A stretch of DNA of 64,000 nt from IMG/VR virus record IMGVR_UViG_3300035145_003993, positions 124,001 to 188,000 of that record; one strand, given 5' to 3'. The notes beneath the pieces were generated by a model that worked only from the letters and a program-made list of their open reading frames with translations, was not told the DNA's origin and made no database searches. This stretch comes from a virus. A program made the position numbers and the translations under genes. Below, in pieces: positions 32,640-41,498 of this stretch (the first letter of the stretch is position 1; each line of letters opens with the position of its first letter).

Positions 32640-35600
32640 TTACTTTGTCTTTTTTCTAGACTTTCTAGTTTTAGGCAACTTAATAGTTTCTAAACCAAAC
32701 TCAGAATCTAAATAATCTGCAAAGTCTTTTCCAATTAATAAACTTCCATATAATTCTTTGTAATTTTCAAGAGCTTCCTTTGAATCTTTACCAATTTTAT
32801 CAAATACTTTTGGAATTAATACATCGAAATCTGTTCTATTTTTAAATTCTGATGATGCAAATGCTTTAATAATTGATTCATCAATATCACTATCAGACAT
32901 AGAATAAATGTGATTTATTAATTCATCTGCTGTTGTTTTAGTTAATATTTTTAGATCTTCATATACTGATCCAATGATTCCATTTGGACTAAACATATCA
33001 TCTAATAATTTTTCAACGTCTTTTCTATTAAATTCGCCACCAAAAAAACTTTTAAGCTGATCATCTTCATCCCTATTAGAATTTAATTTTTCTACTTTAC
33101 CTATAAGATATCCTTTTCCTGGATTTAAAAAATAATCTCTTTGACTATCTCTTGTACTTTTTGCAGATGATTTTGATATCCCTTTAGATCCGGAAGATCC
33201 TAGTCCCGATAGTTTTTGAACTACATTAGCAATTGAAACAAAAATATTTTGTCCTTCATCTTTTTTGATTTGCTCAATTCTTGGACTAGATGGACTTAAT
33301 CCTGGTGCAAGAATATCTTTTCCATAATGAGTATCAAAATATTCTTTAGTTGCTTTAATAATACTATTTTTTGTTCTTCCTTGGATTTTTTTCTTATAGA
33401 AATTATCAAGTAAACCTATAACATATAAAGAAAAACCTGATTGATTTCCAAGAGAAGCTTCAAGAACTAAGTAAGAAGAAAAACCTTTATCATTTTTCGA
33501 TAAATCCTTTAGTAATTCATTATAACTAGCTTCATCATCATCTGATAGTATTTTAATAGAATTTATTTTTTCTGAAATTTCTTGTGCGACAGAATCATCT
33601 CTAGCTTCATCAAAATATCTTTGGAGTAATTTAGTATCTGTTAATATTTTACTAATTTCTGAAAAGTAATCTGAAACGTCTTCTAGTTTCTTTGATCTTT
33701 TGTATTTTCCTTGTAATTCTAATTGTTTTAATTGTGAAGAAGAAATAGCCACATCTGCTTCGTCTTCGTTTTTAGAAGGAACTCTTACGAATGATTTATC
33801 ATCAATCAAATCAAGCTTAACCAAACGTTCAGTCCATCTATCTGCTGCTGCAGAATATATTCGAGCTTTTTCATCTGGATTACATGAATAAAACAACTCT
33901 TGAGACCAAGCCTTTTGAGCTAATTGTCTAACACCTGCTCCACTTGCAAACTGGCCATAGGACATATGAGAAATATCAACGTCAGTAAGGTTTTCTTTTT
34001 TATCAAGACCAAACTTAGAAACATGTTCTTGTGTCTTTTTAATTACATCATCTATAGATGCATAATTGTCATATAAGTCTCTATAGAACTTTCTTTTTTT
34101 ATCTACATTAATAATATTAATTTTATCTTTGTATGATAGTCTTTCTAGAATTTCTTTAATTTCATTTTCTTCTTCTTCACTCAAATCTTCAGCAGGAATA
34201 GTGTCTGGTATATTAATAATATTACCAAATTCATCTTCTTCGATTGGATTAAAAATATCTGGATTAACTCTTTCTGTAGATTTCTTATATAAATCATTTA
34301 AACGTTTAATATCATCAGAAATTTGTTTCATATATTTCTGAAGTTCGAAAACAGTTAATGATAAATTTCTATTTTTACTAGAATAATCTTCTAATTCTTT
34401 TGTAACATTAATTTCTTCTTCAATATAAAAATTGTCATCTTGATCAGGATCATCAGATATTCTTTTATCAAATTCAATATTTTGCTGTTTAAGCTTTTCT
34501 AATTCATCGTCAGATAATCTAGGTTCTAAATCAAAATCAGCAGTATATTCTTGATTTAAAGGGTACATAATATCTAATTCTTGTTTGAGTTCTTGAATAC
34601 TTTTATTTCTAGAAGAACCAGATCTAGACCATAGTCTTAATAGTACTTGTTCTCTAATTAAATCACTTTCTAAGTCAAAGTCGCCTCTAGATAATTCTTC
34701 TTTAACATCTACAATAATTGATCTTATTTCTTCACTAGACAAACTTTTTCCAAGACCGACACTTCTTCTAAAACTCGAAACAGCGTTTTTAAGATTTAAT
34801 TTTTGCGCTTTGTCTAGGGAAGAAATCATTCTGTCTTTTTCTGAATCACTAATTCCTAACATCATATTAGACTGAGATTCGAGTGTTAAATAAACTTCTA
34901 TTGACATTATTATCCAAAGTTTTCTTTTTGCTAATAGAGATAAATCATTTTCTTGACTAACACCCGAATTTTTGAGCTTATTTGAAACATAAACAACTAA
35001 TTGATCCCAAGGTTGTAATACAGCAGACTTTTGACCGGCAACATATTTACCTGTTCCCGTAAAACCTAAAGCTTTTGCTATTTTGTTATTTGAAGGACCT
35101 TTTGAAAATCTTTTTTGTTCTTTAGATTTAACTTTTTTATAAATAGATTCAACAGGTTGTGATAAACTAGGTGCTGGTTTTAAATCACTATCAGGCAAAT
35201 CATCTAAATCTATTTCTGAAAAGTCTTCTTCGTCTTTTTTCTGTTGAACGCTATCTAAATCTTCAGATCCAAATTCATCGTCTAATTGTTGTTGAATCAT
35301 TTCTAGTTCTTCTTGAGAAGGACCCTCAATATTATCTAAACTTCTTCTTCTTCTTCTTGAAGTTCTTGATTCTAATAAATCAATTTTATCTTCTATTGAT
35401 TTAATTAATATATTCTCTAGTTTTAAATCTAATTCTTTGTTAACATAGTTAACTTTATCTAATTCTTCGTTAATTAAAGAGTCAAAGTCTCTAATACTTT
35501 TTGAATATTTTAAATCAATAGATTCTTTTATTTCTTTAATAAAATCATTCGTGATATTATTTTTCAAAAATTCAAAAATATATTTTTCATTTGGAAGATC

Positions 35601-35774
35601 TCCATTAGTTAAATTTAAAGATCTAACTAAACATTTGAATTCTTCAAAAAGAACTTTATTTTTATTTAAATCACTCTCGCTTAATCTTGAAAGAGCATAA
35701 AACTTTCTTTGATAATCTTTGTTTTTAAAAGAAAGAAGTTTATTAACTCTATATTTTAGTTTGTTATTCGTCAT
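32640..35774 (-). CDS. Very large acidic structural-type protein, 1044 aa
   Basis: The largest single intact gene here. It starts MTNNKLKYRVNKLLSFKNKD, which is basic and amphipathic but has no x-Glu site at the usual place. Acidic, Asp/Glu/Ser-rich linkers (about 140-215 and 430-470) separate helical domains. Motifs include SYGQFASGAGVRQLAQKAW and WIIMSIEVYLTLESQSN. The C-terminus is basic. It lies 1 base from a leader-bearing gene and 16 bases before the PCD-like gene. No enzymatic motif seen. Probably a virion core or ejection protein, by context and size. Confidence 0.55.
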   Translation of the reverse strand: MTNNKLKYRVNKLLSFKNKDYQRKFYALSRLSESDLNKNKVLFEEFKCLVRSLNLTNGDLPNEKYIFEFLKNNITNDFIKEIKESIDLKYSKSIRDFDSLINEELDKVNYVNKELDLKLENILIKSIEDKIDLLESRTSRRRRRSLDNIEGPSQEELEMIQQQLDDEFGSEDLDSVQQKKDEEDFSEIDLDDLPDSDLKPAPSLSQPVESIYKKVKSKEQKRFSKGPSNNKIAKALGFTGTGKYVAGQKSAVLQPWDQLVVYVSNKLKNSGVSQENDLSLLAKRKLWIIMSIEVYLTLESQSNMMLGISDSEKDRMISSLDKAQKLNLKNAVSSFRRSVGLGKSLSSEEIRSIIVDVKEELSRGDFDLESDLIREQVLLRLWSRSGSSRNKSIQELKQELDIMYPLNQEYTADFDLEPRLSDDELEKLKQQNIEFDKRISDDPDQDDNFYIEEEINVTKELEDYSSKNRNLSLTVFELQKYMKQISDDIKRLNDLYKKSTERVNPDIFNPIEEDEFGNIINIPDTIPAEDLSEEEENEIKEILERLSYKDKINIINVDKKRKFYRDLYDNYASIDDVIKKTQEHVSKFGLDKKENLTDVDISHMSYGQFASGAGVRQLAQKAWSQELFYSCNPDEKARIYSAAADRWTERLVKLDLIDDKSFVRVPSKNEDEADVAISSSQLKQLELQGKYKRSKKLEDVSDYFSEISKILTDTKLLQRYFDEARDDSVAQEISEKINSIKILSDDDEASYNELLKDLSKNDKGFSSYLVLEASLGNQSGFSLYVIGLLDNFYKKKIQGRTKNSIIKATKEYFDTHYGKDILAPGLSPSSPRIEQIKKDEGQNIFVSIANVVQKLSGLGSSGSKGISKSSAKSTRDSQRDYFLNPGKGYLIGKVEKLNSNRDEDDQLKSFFGGEFNRKDVEKLLDDMFSPNGIIGSVYEDLKILTKTTADELINHIYSMSDSDIDESIIKAFASSEFKNRTDFDVLIPKVFDKIGKDSKEALENYKELYGSLLIGKDFADYLDSEFGLETIKLPKTRKSRKKTK

Positions 35775-36148
35775 TATTTTTGACCTTTATTAATAATTTG
35801 TGTTGCTGATTTCCAAATTTTTTCTGCTAAATCATCTGAAATGTCTTTATTATCATCTAATATTGATATCATAGCAGAAGATAACTCAACAGATTTCGGG
35901 ACATAATTTTTATCTCTTACATTATGATTTTTTTTTAACATTGATACAGAGACAAAGTCATCTGCTGTAAGAGGAGTATTTAATTCTAAGTCTAGTTCTT
36001 TTTGATCTCCGTTTAATTTAGATCCTGTAGTATCAAACATTGTTGTTCGACTGCTTGTAAATCCATCTGGAAACATTTCTTTTATGCTATTTTCAAACAA
36101 AATGTTTTTAACAATATCTCTAAGATCTTTTTTTGTCAAGTTACTCAT
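35774..36148 (-). CDS. Leader-bearing hypothetical protein, 124 aa
   Basis: The leader MSNLTKKDLRDIVKNILFE (residues 1-19) ends L-F-E. The mature part contains MFPDGFTSSRTTMFDTTGSK and a helical C-terminus (DDLAEKIWKSATQII). It overlaps the 1044-aa gene by 1 base (TAATG-type). Probably a virion-internal protein; family not recognised. Confidence 0.58.
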   Translation of the reverse strand: MSNLTKKDLRDIVKNILFENSIKEMFPDGFTSSRTTMFDTTGSKLNGDQKELDLELNTPLTADDFVSVSMLKKNHNVRDKNYVPKSVELSSAMISILDDNKDISDDLAEKIWKSATQIINKGQK

Positions 36149-36195
36149 ATTACTATAGCCTTATTTTTATAATAATTATTTAATGTAAAAAGATT

Positions 36196-36513
36196 TTAGT
36201 GATATTTTATTTTATTTTCAAATCCTTCTTCATTAAGGACTATACTTTCTAAAACTAAATTAAGTATATTTATTGAATAAGAAAGACTTGATATATCTTT
36301 TTGTAATAAAAAGTTATTCTCTTCTATAGCATTAATTCTTTTTTTTAAAAAAATATTTTCTTCTTGAAGAGAATTTAATTCTTTTTTGTTTTCTTCTATT
36401 TGATTATTAAGATTATTAAGACTTTGTAATACTTCAAAAAAATTATTAATATTTTTTTTAATCTTTTTTAAATGGTGAATTTTCTTCGATTGCACTGTAC
36501 AAGTCCTTTTCAT
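36196..36513 (-). CDS. Coiled-coil protein, 105 aa
   Basis: After a basic start (MKRTCTVQSKKIHHLKKIKK) it is one long coiled coil with clear heptads (LNNLNNQIEENKKELNSLQE, IFLKKRINAIEENNFLLQKD). It overlaps the RHH-domain gene by 56 bases, an unusually long overlap, so the start may be further in; no later ATG exists. Function unknown. Confidence 0.5.
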   Translation of the reverse strand: MKRTCTVQSKKIHHLKKIKKNINNFFEVLQSLNNLNNQIEENKKELNSLQEENIFLKKRINAIEENNFLLQKDISSLSYSINILNLVLESIVLNEEGFENKIKYH

Positions 36514-36760
36514 TAATATCTTTAAGATTGTTTACTTTTTTATTTTTTAATTCATCAATTCTTTCGTGAACAAGTTCTTTTAAGTAAAGATCGTCATTAA
36601 CATATTTTTCGGCCATTAATCTAAAAAATTTTTGCATTGACATTTCATCTAAAAAAAGCTTTGTCCTAAGTTTCTTGTGTAATTCTCCAGGAAACTCAAC
36701 ATGAATTGTTTTATTATTAATAATTTTTTTGACTTGTTTATTTAATCGTTTATTTTTCAT
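36458..36760 (-). CDS. Ribbon-helix-helix-like protein, 100 aa
   Basis: Residues about 15-50 read INNKTIHVEFPGELHKKLRT, then KLFLDEMSMQKFFRLMAEKY. This is a strand followed by two helices typical of Arc/MetJ-type RHH DNA-binding proteins, with the second helix in the place of the SxxxFFR motif. The charged tail could mediate other contacts. Possible transcription regulator or DNA-segregation factor. It overlaps the acidic gene by 1 base. Confidence 0.6.
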   Translation of the reverse strand: MKNKRLNKQVKKIINNKTIHVEFPGELHKKLRTKLFLDEMSMQKFFRLMAEKYVNDDLYLKELVHERIDELKNKKVNNLKDINEKDLYSAIEENSPFKKD

Positions 36761-37548
36761 TATCCTTGTTTAACTGCACCTGTTGCTGTATTATGTTTTG
36801 TGTTGTCTAAAACATGTTCAGGATATTCAATACCAAATTTACTATAAAGTTCTTTGTGATATAAATCATCAAATTCTTGAACATTTTTTTCTATATTATC
36901 TCCACTATTTAATACTAATACATTTTTAGCTGCTTGTTTAACAATAAGTTCTTTAGCAAAAAGTTTATCAAAATTTTTATATGCTTTTATAGCTGCTTTA
37001 ACATACTCTTTGACATCTGCTTCTTTTTCACTTATTTTTTTTACTAATGATGTACCTTGAGAAACAACATTATCTAAAGATTTAATAGAACTCTCTAAAT
37101 TTTCTACAGAGTCTTCTAGATCTTTTTCTGATTCTTCAAATATAAAATAATTTTTTAATGAATTTTTTCCAATTTTGAAGTTTTCATCTAGTTGACTTTC
37201 TATATAATCTTCAATTTTATTTATTTCTTCACCATTGATATGCTTCTTTTGCTCTTTTTCTAATTTATTTATTTTTTTTGTAAGAGTTTCAACAGCTGCA
37301 ATACTATAACCAATATCTTGAGTTTCTTGTTCACTTTTGTCAACAGGGTCTTCAGTGATATCTTCGTTAGAAGTCTCAGAACTTTCATCGGGAGTCTCAG
37401 AACCTTCATCGGGAGTCTCAGAACCTTCACCATCTTCGTCAGGCATATCAAAAGAAGGATTTTCATCTTCTTCTACTAATAAACTTTTAAGACTTAAAAA
37501 ACTATTTTTTTCTGTTAACACTTTATCAACTTTATTTAAAAAATTCAT
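36760..37548 (-). CDS. Acidic leader-bearing protein with ETPDE repeats, 262 aa
   Basis: The leader MNFLNKVDKVLTE ends L-T-E at residue 13, and a second possible cut (LLVE) lies near residue 27. Residues about 35-65 contain tandem repeats GSETPDE, GSETPDE, SSETSNE. The remainder is a long helical region (VEDSVENLESSIKSLDNVVS) and a domain with AKNVLVLNSGDNIEKNVQEF. Acidic repeats resemble scaffold-like internal proteins. The upstream neighbour is the SOD-fold gene. Function unknown. Confidence 0.58.
   Translation of the reverse strand: MNFLNKVDKVLTEKNSFLSLKSLLVEEDENPSFDMPDEDGEGSETPDEGSETPDESSETSNEDITEDPVDKSEQETQDIGYSIAAVETLTKKINKLEKEQKKHINGEEINKIEDYIESQLDENFKIGKNSLKNYFIFEESEKDLEDSVENLESSIKSLDNVVSQGTSLVKKISEKEADVKEYVKAAIKAYKNFDKLFAKELIVKQAAKNVLVLNSGDNIEKNVQEFDDLYHKELYSKFGIEYPEHVLDNTKHNTATGAVKQG
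37370..37432. repeat. Three 21-bp tandem repeats inside a coding region
   Basis: Units of the type GGGAGTCTCAGAACCTTCATC occur twice almost perfectly and once degenerate, encoding GSETPDE/SSETSNE. The spacing keeps the frame. Copy number could vary between isolates. Confidence 0.75.
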
Positions 37549-37557
37549 TATAACACC

Positions 37558-38280
37558 TTACAATATTTGTGATATTTTATCTGCTTTTTTAATTCTATCT
37601 TCAATAACTGACCATTTAAGTTCTTTCATCATTGCGAATACATACATTTTTCTATTTTTTAAATAGTCCCTATAATAACTGTGTTCCCAACAATCCATTA
37701 CAATAACTGGTATCATTCCAATCATTACATTTAAACTATGTAAATCTATAATAGTATTAACATATCTTTTAAGATATATGTCATAATAAGTAACTGCCCA
37801 ACCATTTCTAGCTGAAAGACAACATGCAATAAAATCTTCTTGCCACGCATCAAAACTTCCAAAGTCTCTAGCAAGCCTCATATAGCTTAATGAATTCATA
37901 GTAATATTACTATTTAAATCAGAAATATTTTCAAAATATAATCCATGAAGAAATGCTGCATTGTGATTATATGTTTCGTCTACTTTTAAGCTTCTAAATG
38001 ATGAATGATTTAAATTAGCTAAAGATTTATCAACGCCATCAAGATTAGCAGAAATTTCATTTAATTGTTTAGCATAACCTTCTAATAATTCTTGATGAGA
38101 TTTTTTAGTTTTTGAAGATAAAAGTTCAGTCTGTAAATCAAACTTTCCTGCTTCAATAACATAAGCCTCTGATAGAAGACTTTTTGGATTACTTGTTTCT
38201 TTCTTATTGTTTTTATTCAATCCATTTTCGCTCAAAGATGAATCTACAGCTTCTTTAATAATTTTATCTAAATTTTTCAT
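37558..38280 (-). CDS. Fe/Mn superoxide dismutase-fold protein with leader
   Basis: The leader MKNLDKIIKEAVDSSLSE (residues 1-18) ends L-S-E. From residue 60 it follows Fe/Mn-SOD: SHQELLEGYAKQLN (His 62), NHNAAFLHGLYFENI (His 112), FGSFDAWQEDFIACC, and the signature DCWEHSYYRDYLKNR (Asp 196, His 200). All four metal ligands are thus plausible, so dismutase activity is possible. The inserted loop and Cys pair differ from cellular enzymes. If packaged, it could protect virion DNA or the newly infected cell from superoxide, or serve purely structurally. Confidence 0.68.
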   Translation of the reverse strand: MKNLDKIIKEAVDSSLSENGLNKNNKKETSNPKSLLSEAYVIEAGKFDLQTELLSSKTKKSHQELLEGYAKQLNEISANLDGVDKSLANLNHSSFRSLKVDETYNHNAAFLHGLYFENISDLNSNITMNSLSYMRLARDFGSFDAWQEDFIACCLSARNGWAVTYYDIYLKRYVNTIIDLHSLNVMIGMIPVIVMDCWEHSYYRDYLKNRKMYVFAMMKELKWSVIEDRIKKADKISQIL

Positions 38281-38738
38281 AAACTAAAATTGTCCTCAAA
38301 TTCTTTAATAGGTACGTCTAAATATTCTTCGTTAGAGTCTATATCATATACATTTGATTTTATATCAACATTAAAAGACTTTTTATATTTAACTTTTTTA
38401 TTAGGTGGAAAAATTTCACCTTTATTATTTTTACTAGGTTTCTTAGATTCTTTATCTTTTTCGTTTATTTGATAATAAGATTTTGACATTTCTAAACTAT
38501 CAAGGCCTTCACCCGGAAATAGTAATCTAACAAAAAATTCACCACCTTTTTCAATAACATTAATTACTGTATATAAAAAACCCGCTTTGTCTTTAACTTT
38601 TAAACCTCTAGCAGAAGCTATTAAGTCATTATCATCTTTGTCTCTAACTTCAATTTCATTTAAATTTAAATAATGATCAATTCTTTTTTCATATTCTTCT
38701 TTTAAAAGATCAAATATTTGATTACTATTATTTTTCAT
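38277..38738 (-). CDS. Leader-bearing hypothetical protein, 153 aa
   Basis: Residues 1-14 (MKNNSNQIFDLLKE) fit the leader ending L-K-E. A strand-rich domain follows (GFLYTVINVIEKGGEFFVRLLF), probably a small barrel, and then a lysine-rich linker. It overlaps the SOD-fold gene by 4 bases. The AT-only region upstream (38,760-38,820) contains (TA)-rich late-promoter-like sequence but no clear core. Probably a virion protein. Confidence 0.55.
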   Translation of the reverse strand: MKNNSNQIFDLLKEEYEKRIDHYLNLNEIEVRDKDDNDLIASARGLKVKDKAGFLYTVINVIEKGGEFFVRLLFPGEGLDSLEMSKSYYQINEKDKESKKPSKNNKGEIFPPNKKVKYKKSFNVDIKSNVYDIDSNEEYLDVPIKEFEDNFSL

Positions 38739-38837
38739 TTAATTTATCTTTCTTGTGTAATACGCTAATAGAAAGCATACTAAAATTATATATATTATAT
38801 ATTAATTATATTTGTTTATTTAATCAATACAGGTAAA

Positions 38838-39254
38838 TTATTCTTTGTATTGTTCAACAATAATAGAAGACTGTTTAAGAATACAAACTCCTGACATATC
38901 TCTATATTCTTCTTTGTATACAACCTTCTTGATTCCACTATTAATAATTGCCATAGCACAGTTTTCGCAAGGACTTAATGTTATATACATTACCTTATCT
39001 TTTGGATTATTATAATCAAGTTTTAAAAGAGCATTTATTTCAGCATGCAACAATCCGCTACATCCAGGTTCACTAGATTTAGGTTCGTTTAGCATTCCAG
39101 AAGCTCGTCCATTATATCCTAAAGAAAGTACTTGTGTGTTATCTGACGTTACTATAAGTGCTCCAACTTTAAAATCTGGATGATGACTTCTTTGTGCAAT
39201 TGTTTCTGTCATTTTCATCCATATTTTATCCCATGAGGGCCTATTTATATTCAT
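38838..39254 (-). CDS. dCMP deaminase family protein
   Basis: Converts dCMP to dUMP for thymidylate synthesis. The zinc site is complete: HAEINALLK (His and catalytic Glu, about residue 70) and LSPCENCAMAI (two Cys, about residue 98). The N-terminus RPSWDKIWMKMTETIAQRSH and CKVGALIV-like strand fit. Length 138 aa is typical of phage enzymes. It starts 21 bases from a divergent HAD gene with GGAG RBS. It feeds the ThyX enzymes encoded at 54-58 kb. Confidence 0.92.
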   Translation of the reverse strand: MNINRPSWDKIWMKMTETIAQRSHHPDFKVGALIVTSDNTQVLSLGYNGRASGMLNEPKSSEPGCSGLLHAEINALLKLDYNNPKDKVMYITLSPCENCAMAIINSGIKKVVYKEEYRDMSGVCILKQSSIIVEQYKE

Positions 39255-39275
39255 AACTATTTTCTCCGAGGTTTT

Positions 39276-39752
39276 ATGTCTTATTTGTTATTAGAAAATT
39301 ATATTAAATCTATTATAGAAAAAAATACAATTAAAGAACTACATGTTTTTGATTTTGATATGACTTTATACAATCATAATAAAAAAGATTGGTTTGAAGA
39401 TGTCATGTTAAATTTAAAAAAATCTTTAAAAGATCCAAGTGTAAGAGTTATTTTATGCACAGCAAGAGAAAAAAGCGAAAATTTTATATTAAAAACTGAG
39501 AAGTTGCTTTCTACACGTAAAATGTCTCTTGAAGACTTTAATGAGTGTTATTTTAAATCAATACATAGAAAAGAAAAAACTCCGATTTATAAATCTAATG
39601 TCATTTTAGATGAAGTTAGTTCTAACACTAATATTGTAAAAGTAAAGTTTTGGGATGATCGTGAAGATACTCTTAATCAAGTTAAAAAAGATTTAAAAAA
39701 ATATAACGAAAATATAATTTATATTCCTGTTAATCCTTTAAAAATTGCATAA
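39276..39752 (+). CDS. HAD-superfamily phosphatase with capsid-type leader
   Basis: The leader MSYLLLENYIKSIIE (residues 1-15) ends I-I-E and is almost the same as in neighbouring basic proteins. The HAD core follows: motif I VFDFDMTLY (nucleophile Asp 26, Asp 28), motif II ILCTARE and motif IV FWDDRED. This short HAD form resembles the phage Swiss-Army-Knife RNA-repair or polynucleotide-phosphatase types. The substrate could be a nucleic acid end. The leader implies virion packaging. Plus strand, divergent from dCMP deaminase; its stop overlaps the convergent next gene by 15 bases. Confidence 0.7.
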   Translation: MSYLLLENYIKSIIEKNTIKELHVFDFDMTLYNHNKKDWFEDVMLNLKKSLKDPSVRVILCTAREKSENFILKTEKLLSTRKMSLEDFNECYFKSIHRKEKTPIYKSNVILDEVSSNTNIVKVKFWDDREDTLNQVKKDLKKYNENIIYIPVNPLKIA

Positions 39753-40592
39753 ATCTTTTTTCCAAGATAATATTTTTCTTTCAAGTTTTAAACTTTTATC
39801 TTTTTCATTTGCGTCTTTCAAAGTTATTCTATTCCAAGGGTATAATTTTCCTGTATTAGAAGAAGTAGATATTGTTTCTATTCCTTTAATAGAATATAAA
39901 TAAATTTTACTGTCATCAATTTCAACGTTTCTTTTAAATTTTAAAACTTTTGGTGGTCTTCCCATTTCAGACATTTCACTATCTTGTATTAATAATTCTT
40001 TACTAGTCCAAGGAATTGCAAATTTAATTGCGTCTTCTTTATAAGGAGTTACATAAGAGTATTTATTTAAGCAATTAAATCTACTTTGACTTCCATGATA
40101 ATATACTCTTTTCGAAATTTCAGGTATATAATATTGAGGTTTTACTTTAAAAGGAATAAAAATATGGATTTCTTTTTTATCATCGGGACAAGAAAACCAT
40201 AGTTTGTAAGCATCTGCAAATCCTTGTATTCCTTTACAGAATATTTTTTCTTTTCTCGCAACGAATAAAAATAAACATTTTTCAATTTCATTAGGTAAAA
40301 GTTTAAAGTAATATGAATATTCTCTTCTCTGTAATATTTGATCAGGGCTAGATTCGTTTGTTGCATTAAAAAAAGAAGCTCTTAGAAAAGATGTATTTTT
40401 TTCATGATAAGGAAAATATTTTCTAATCTCTTTTTCAGCTAATTTAAGTCTATGTCCTTCTATGACTTTATCGTATCTTAAAGGTCTTAAAACTTTTTTA
40501 TATTTTTTGTCTTTTGAAATAAACCAAATATCTGATGTTAGAAACTTTGTACCTAAGTTTTTAATTTCAATAGGGACATTAATTTTTTTCAT
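39738..40592 (-). CDS. Possible ADP-ribosyltransferase-fold protein, 284 aa
   Basis: The C-terminal half has VYYHGSQSRFNCLNKYSYVT, then PYKEDAIKFAIPW, which resembles the YHGS...YVTP...A.FA core of ADP-ribosyltransferase-like toxins and phage ARTs. A possible catalytic Glu lies in ELLIQDSEMSEMG. The N-terminal 120 residues are basic with no known domain. No leader or signal is present. This is a pattern-level guess; alternatives are an uncharacterised phage enzyme. Stop overlaps the convergent HAD gene. Confidence 0.4.
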   Translation of the reverse strand: MKKINVPIEIKNLGTKFLTSDIWFISKDKKYKKVLRPLRYDKVIEGHRLKLAEKEIRKYFPYHEKNTSFLRASFFNATNESSPDQILQRREYSYYFKLLPNEIEKCLFLFVARKEKIFCKGIQGFADAYKLWFSCPDDKKEIHIFIPFKVKPQYYIPEISKRVYYHGSQSRFNCLNKYSYVTPYKEDAIKFAIPWTSKELLIQDSEMSEMGRPPKVLKFKRNVEIDDSKIYLYSIKGIETISTSSNTGKLYPWNRITLKDANEKDKSLKLERKILSWKKDLCNF

Positions 40593-40637
40593 TATTTCTC
40601 TTTTTATTATGTTTTAATTTTATTTTAAATTATTATA

Positions 40638-41498
40638 TTAAGACAATATTGCTTTGACATAATCTTTAATTAATTTGTGAGCATTTATAACTGTTTTACC
40701 TTGTACTCTTGACATCGTTAAAGAGTTAATAATCATGTTTCTATTAGCCAAACTAAGTTGATCAGGTGAAAGTATAAACTGCCTAAAACATTCTGCAAAA
40801 AACTCTCTTTCATCTGTAGATCCATATTCTGAAGGCATGTGTTTCATAATTGACTCAATCATGTTTTCTATTTTAGATAATGGTGTAAACTTATCAGATA
40901 ACTCATAATCTTTACAAATTTGAGAAGAAATACTAGAAAAGCCACCTTCAGAATTATTATCAAGAAAGTCAGCAAAATCATAAAATGATTCTTCAGCATC
41001 GTTTAAAAGTTTTTCGTTTCTTTCATCATCATTATTGTTTTCTATTATATCTTTTATAGACTTAAGCTCTCTAATAATATTTGTATAAGTTTCTCCTATT
41101 AATGTTATATACTCACTTGAATCTGATGAAACAAAATTAACGTGTATACAATGACCTATTTCATGTACTAAAGTGTTTATAAGTTGTTCTTCATTTTTAA
41201 ATTTACTTAAATCAAAAACAATAGCTTTAATATCAGTTTCTAAAAAAGCTTTCCAGTTATGTAAAGCTGATTTAAAATTTTTATCAATTTCAGCTCTTTC
41301 TTTATTACCCTTAACAATGACAAGACTTTTAAACAATTCTGATAATGGTGTGTTTATTCTGAACTGTTTAAATTTAATATTAACGTTTTCTAACCCACTA
41401 ATCAAATTATTTGTCATATAAAAATCATCTTCTGCATTTTTTGAAAAATAAACTTTTATACCATAATAGTTTTCTATTCTCGTAAATTCAATATTCAT
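40638..41498 (-). CDS. Zincin metallopeptidase-like protein, 286 aa
   Basis: Zinc helix TLVHEIGHCIHVNF (HExxH, about residue 113) followed much later by DEREFFAECFRQFIL (Glu as probable third ligand, about residue 241), the layout of lethal-factor-like and other gluzincins. The upstream strand KAIVFDLSKF fits. No secretion signal or leader. It overlaps tk by 4 bases, in the unit starting at the promoter at 43113. Target unknown; it may cleave a host or phage protein. Confidence 0.65.
   Translation of the reverse strand: MNIEFTRIENYYGIKVYFSKNAEDDFYMTNNLISGLENVNIKFKQFRINTPLSELFKSLVIVKGNKERAEIDKNFKSALHNWKAFLETDIKAIVFDLSKFKNEEQLINTLVHEIGHCIHVNFVSSDSSEYITLIGETYTNIIRELKSIKDIIENNNDDERNEKLLNDAEESFYDFADFLDNNSEGGFSSISSQICKDYELSDKFTPLSKIENMIESIMKHMPSEYGSTDEREFFAECFRQFILSPDQLSLANRNMIINSLTMSRVQGKTVINAHKLIKDYVKAILS

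Noticed and set aside
38766-38794. Plus-strand GTGTAATA followed 15 bases later by TACTAA
   Set aside because: The second element is poor and no plus-strand gene starts nearby; likely chance in AT-rich DNA.
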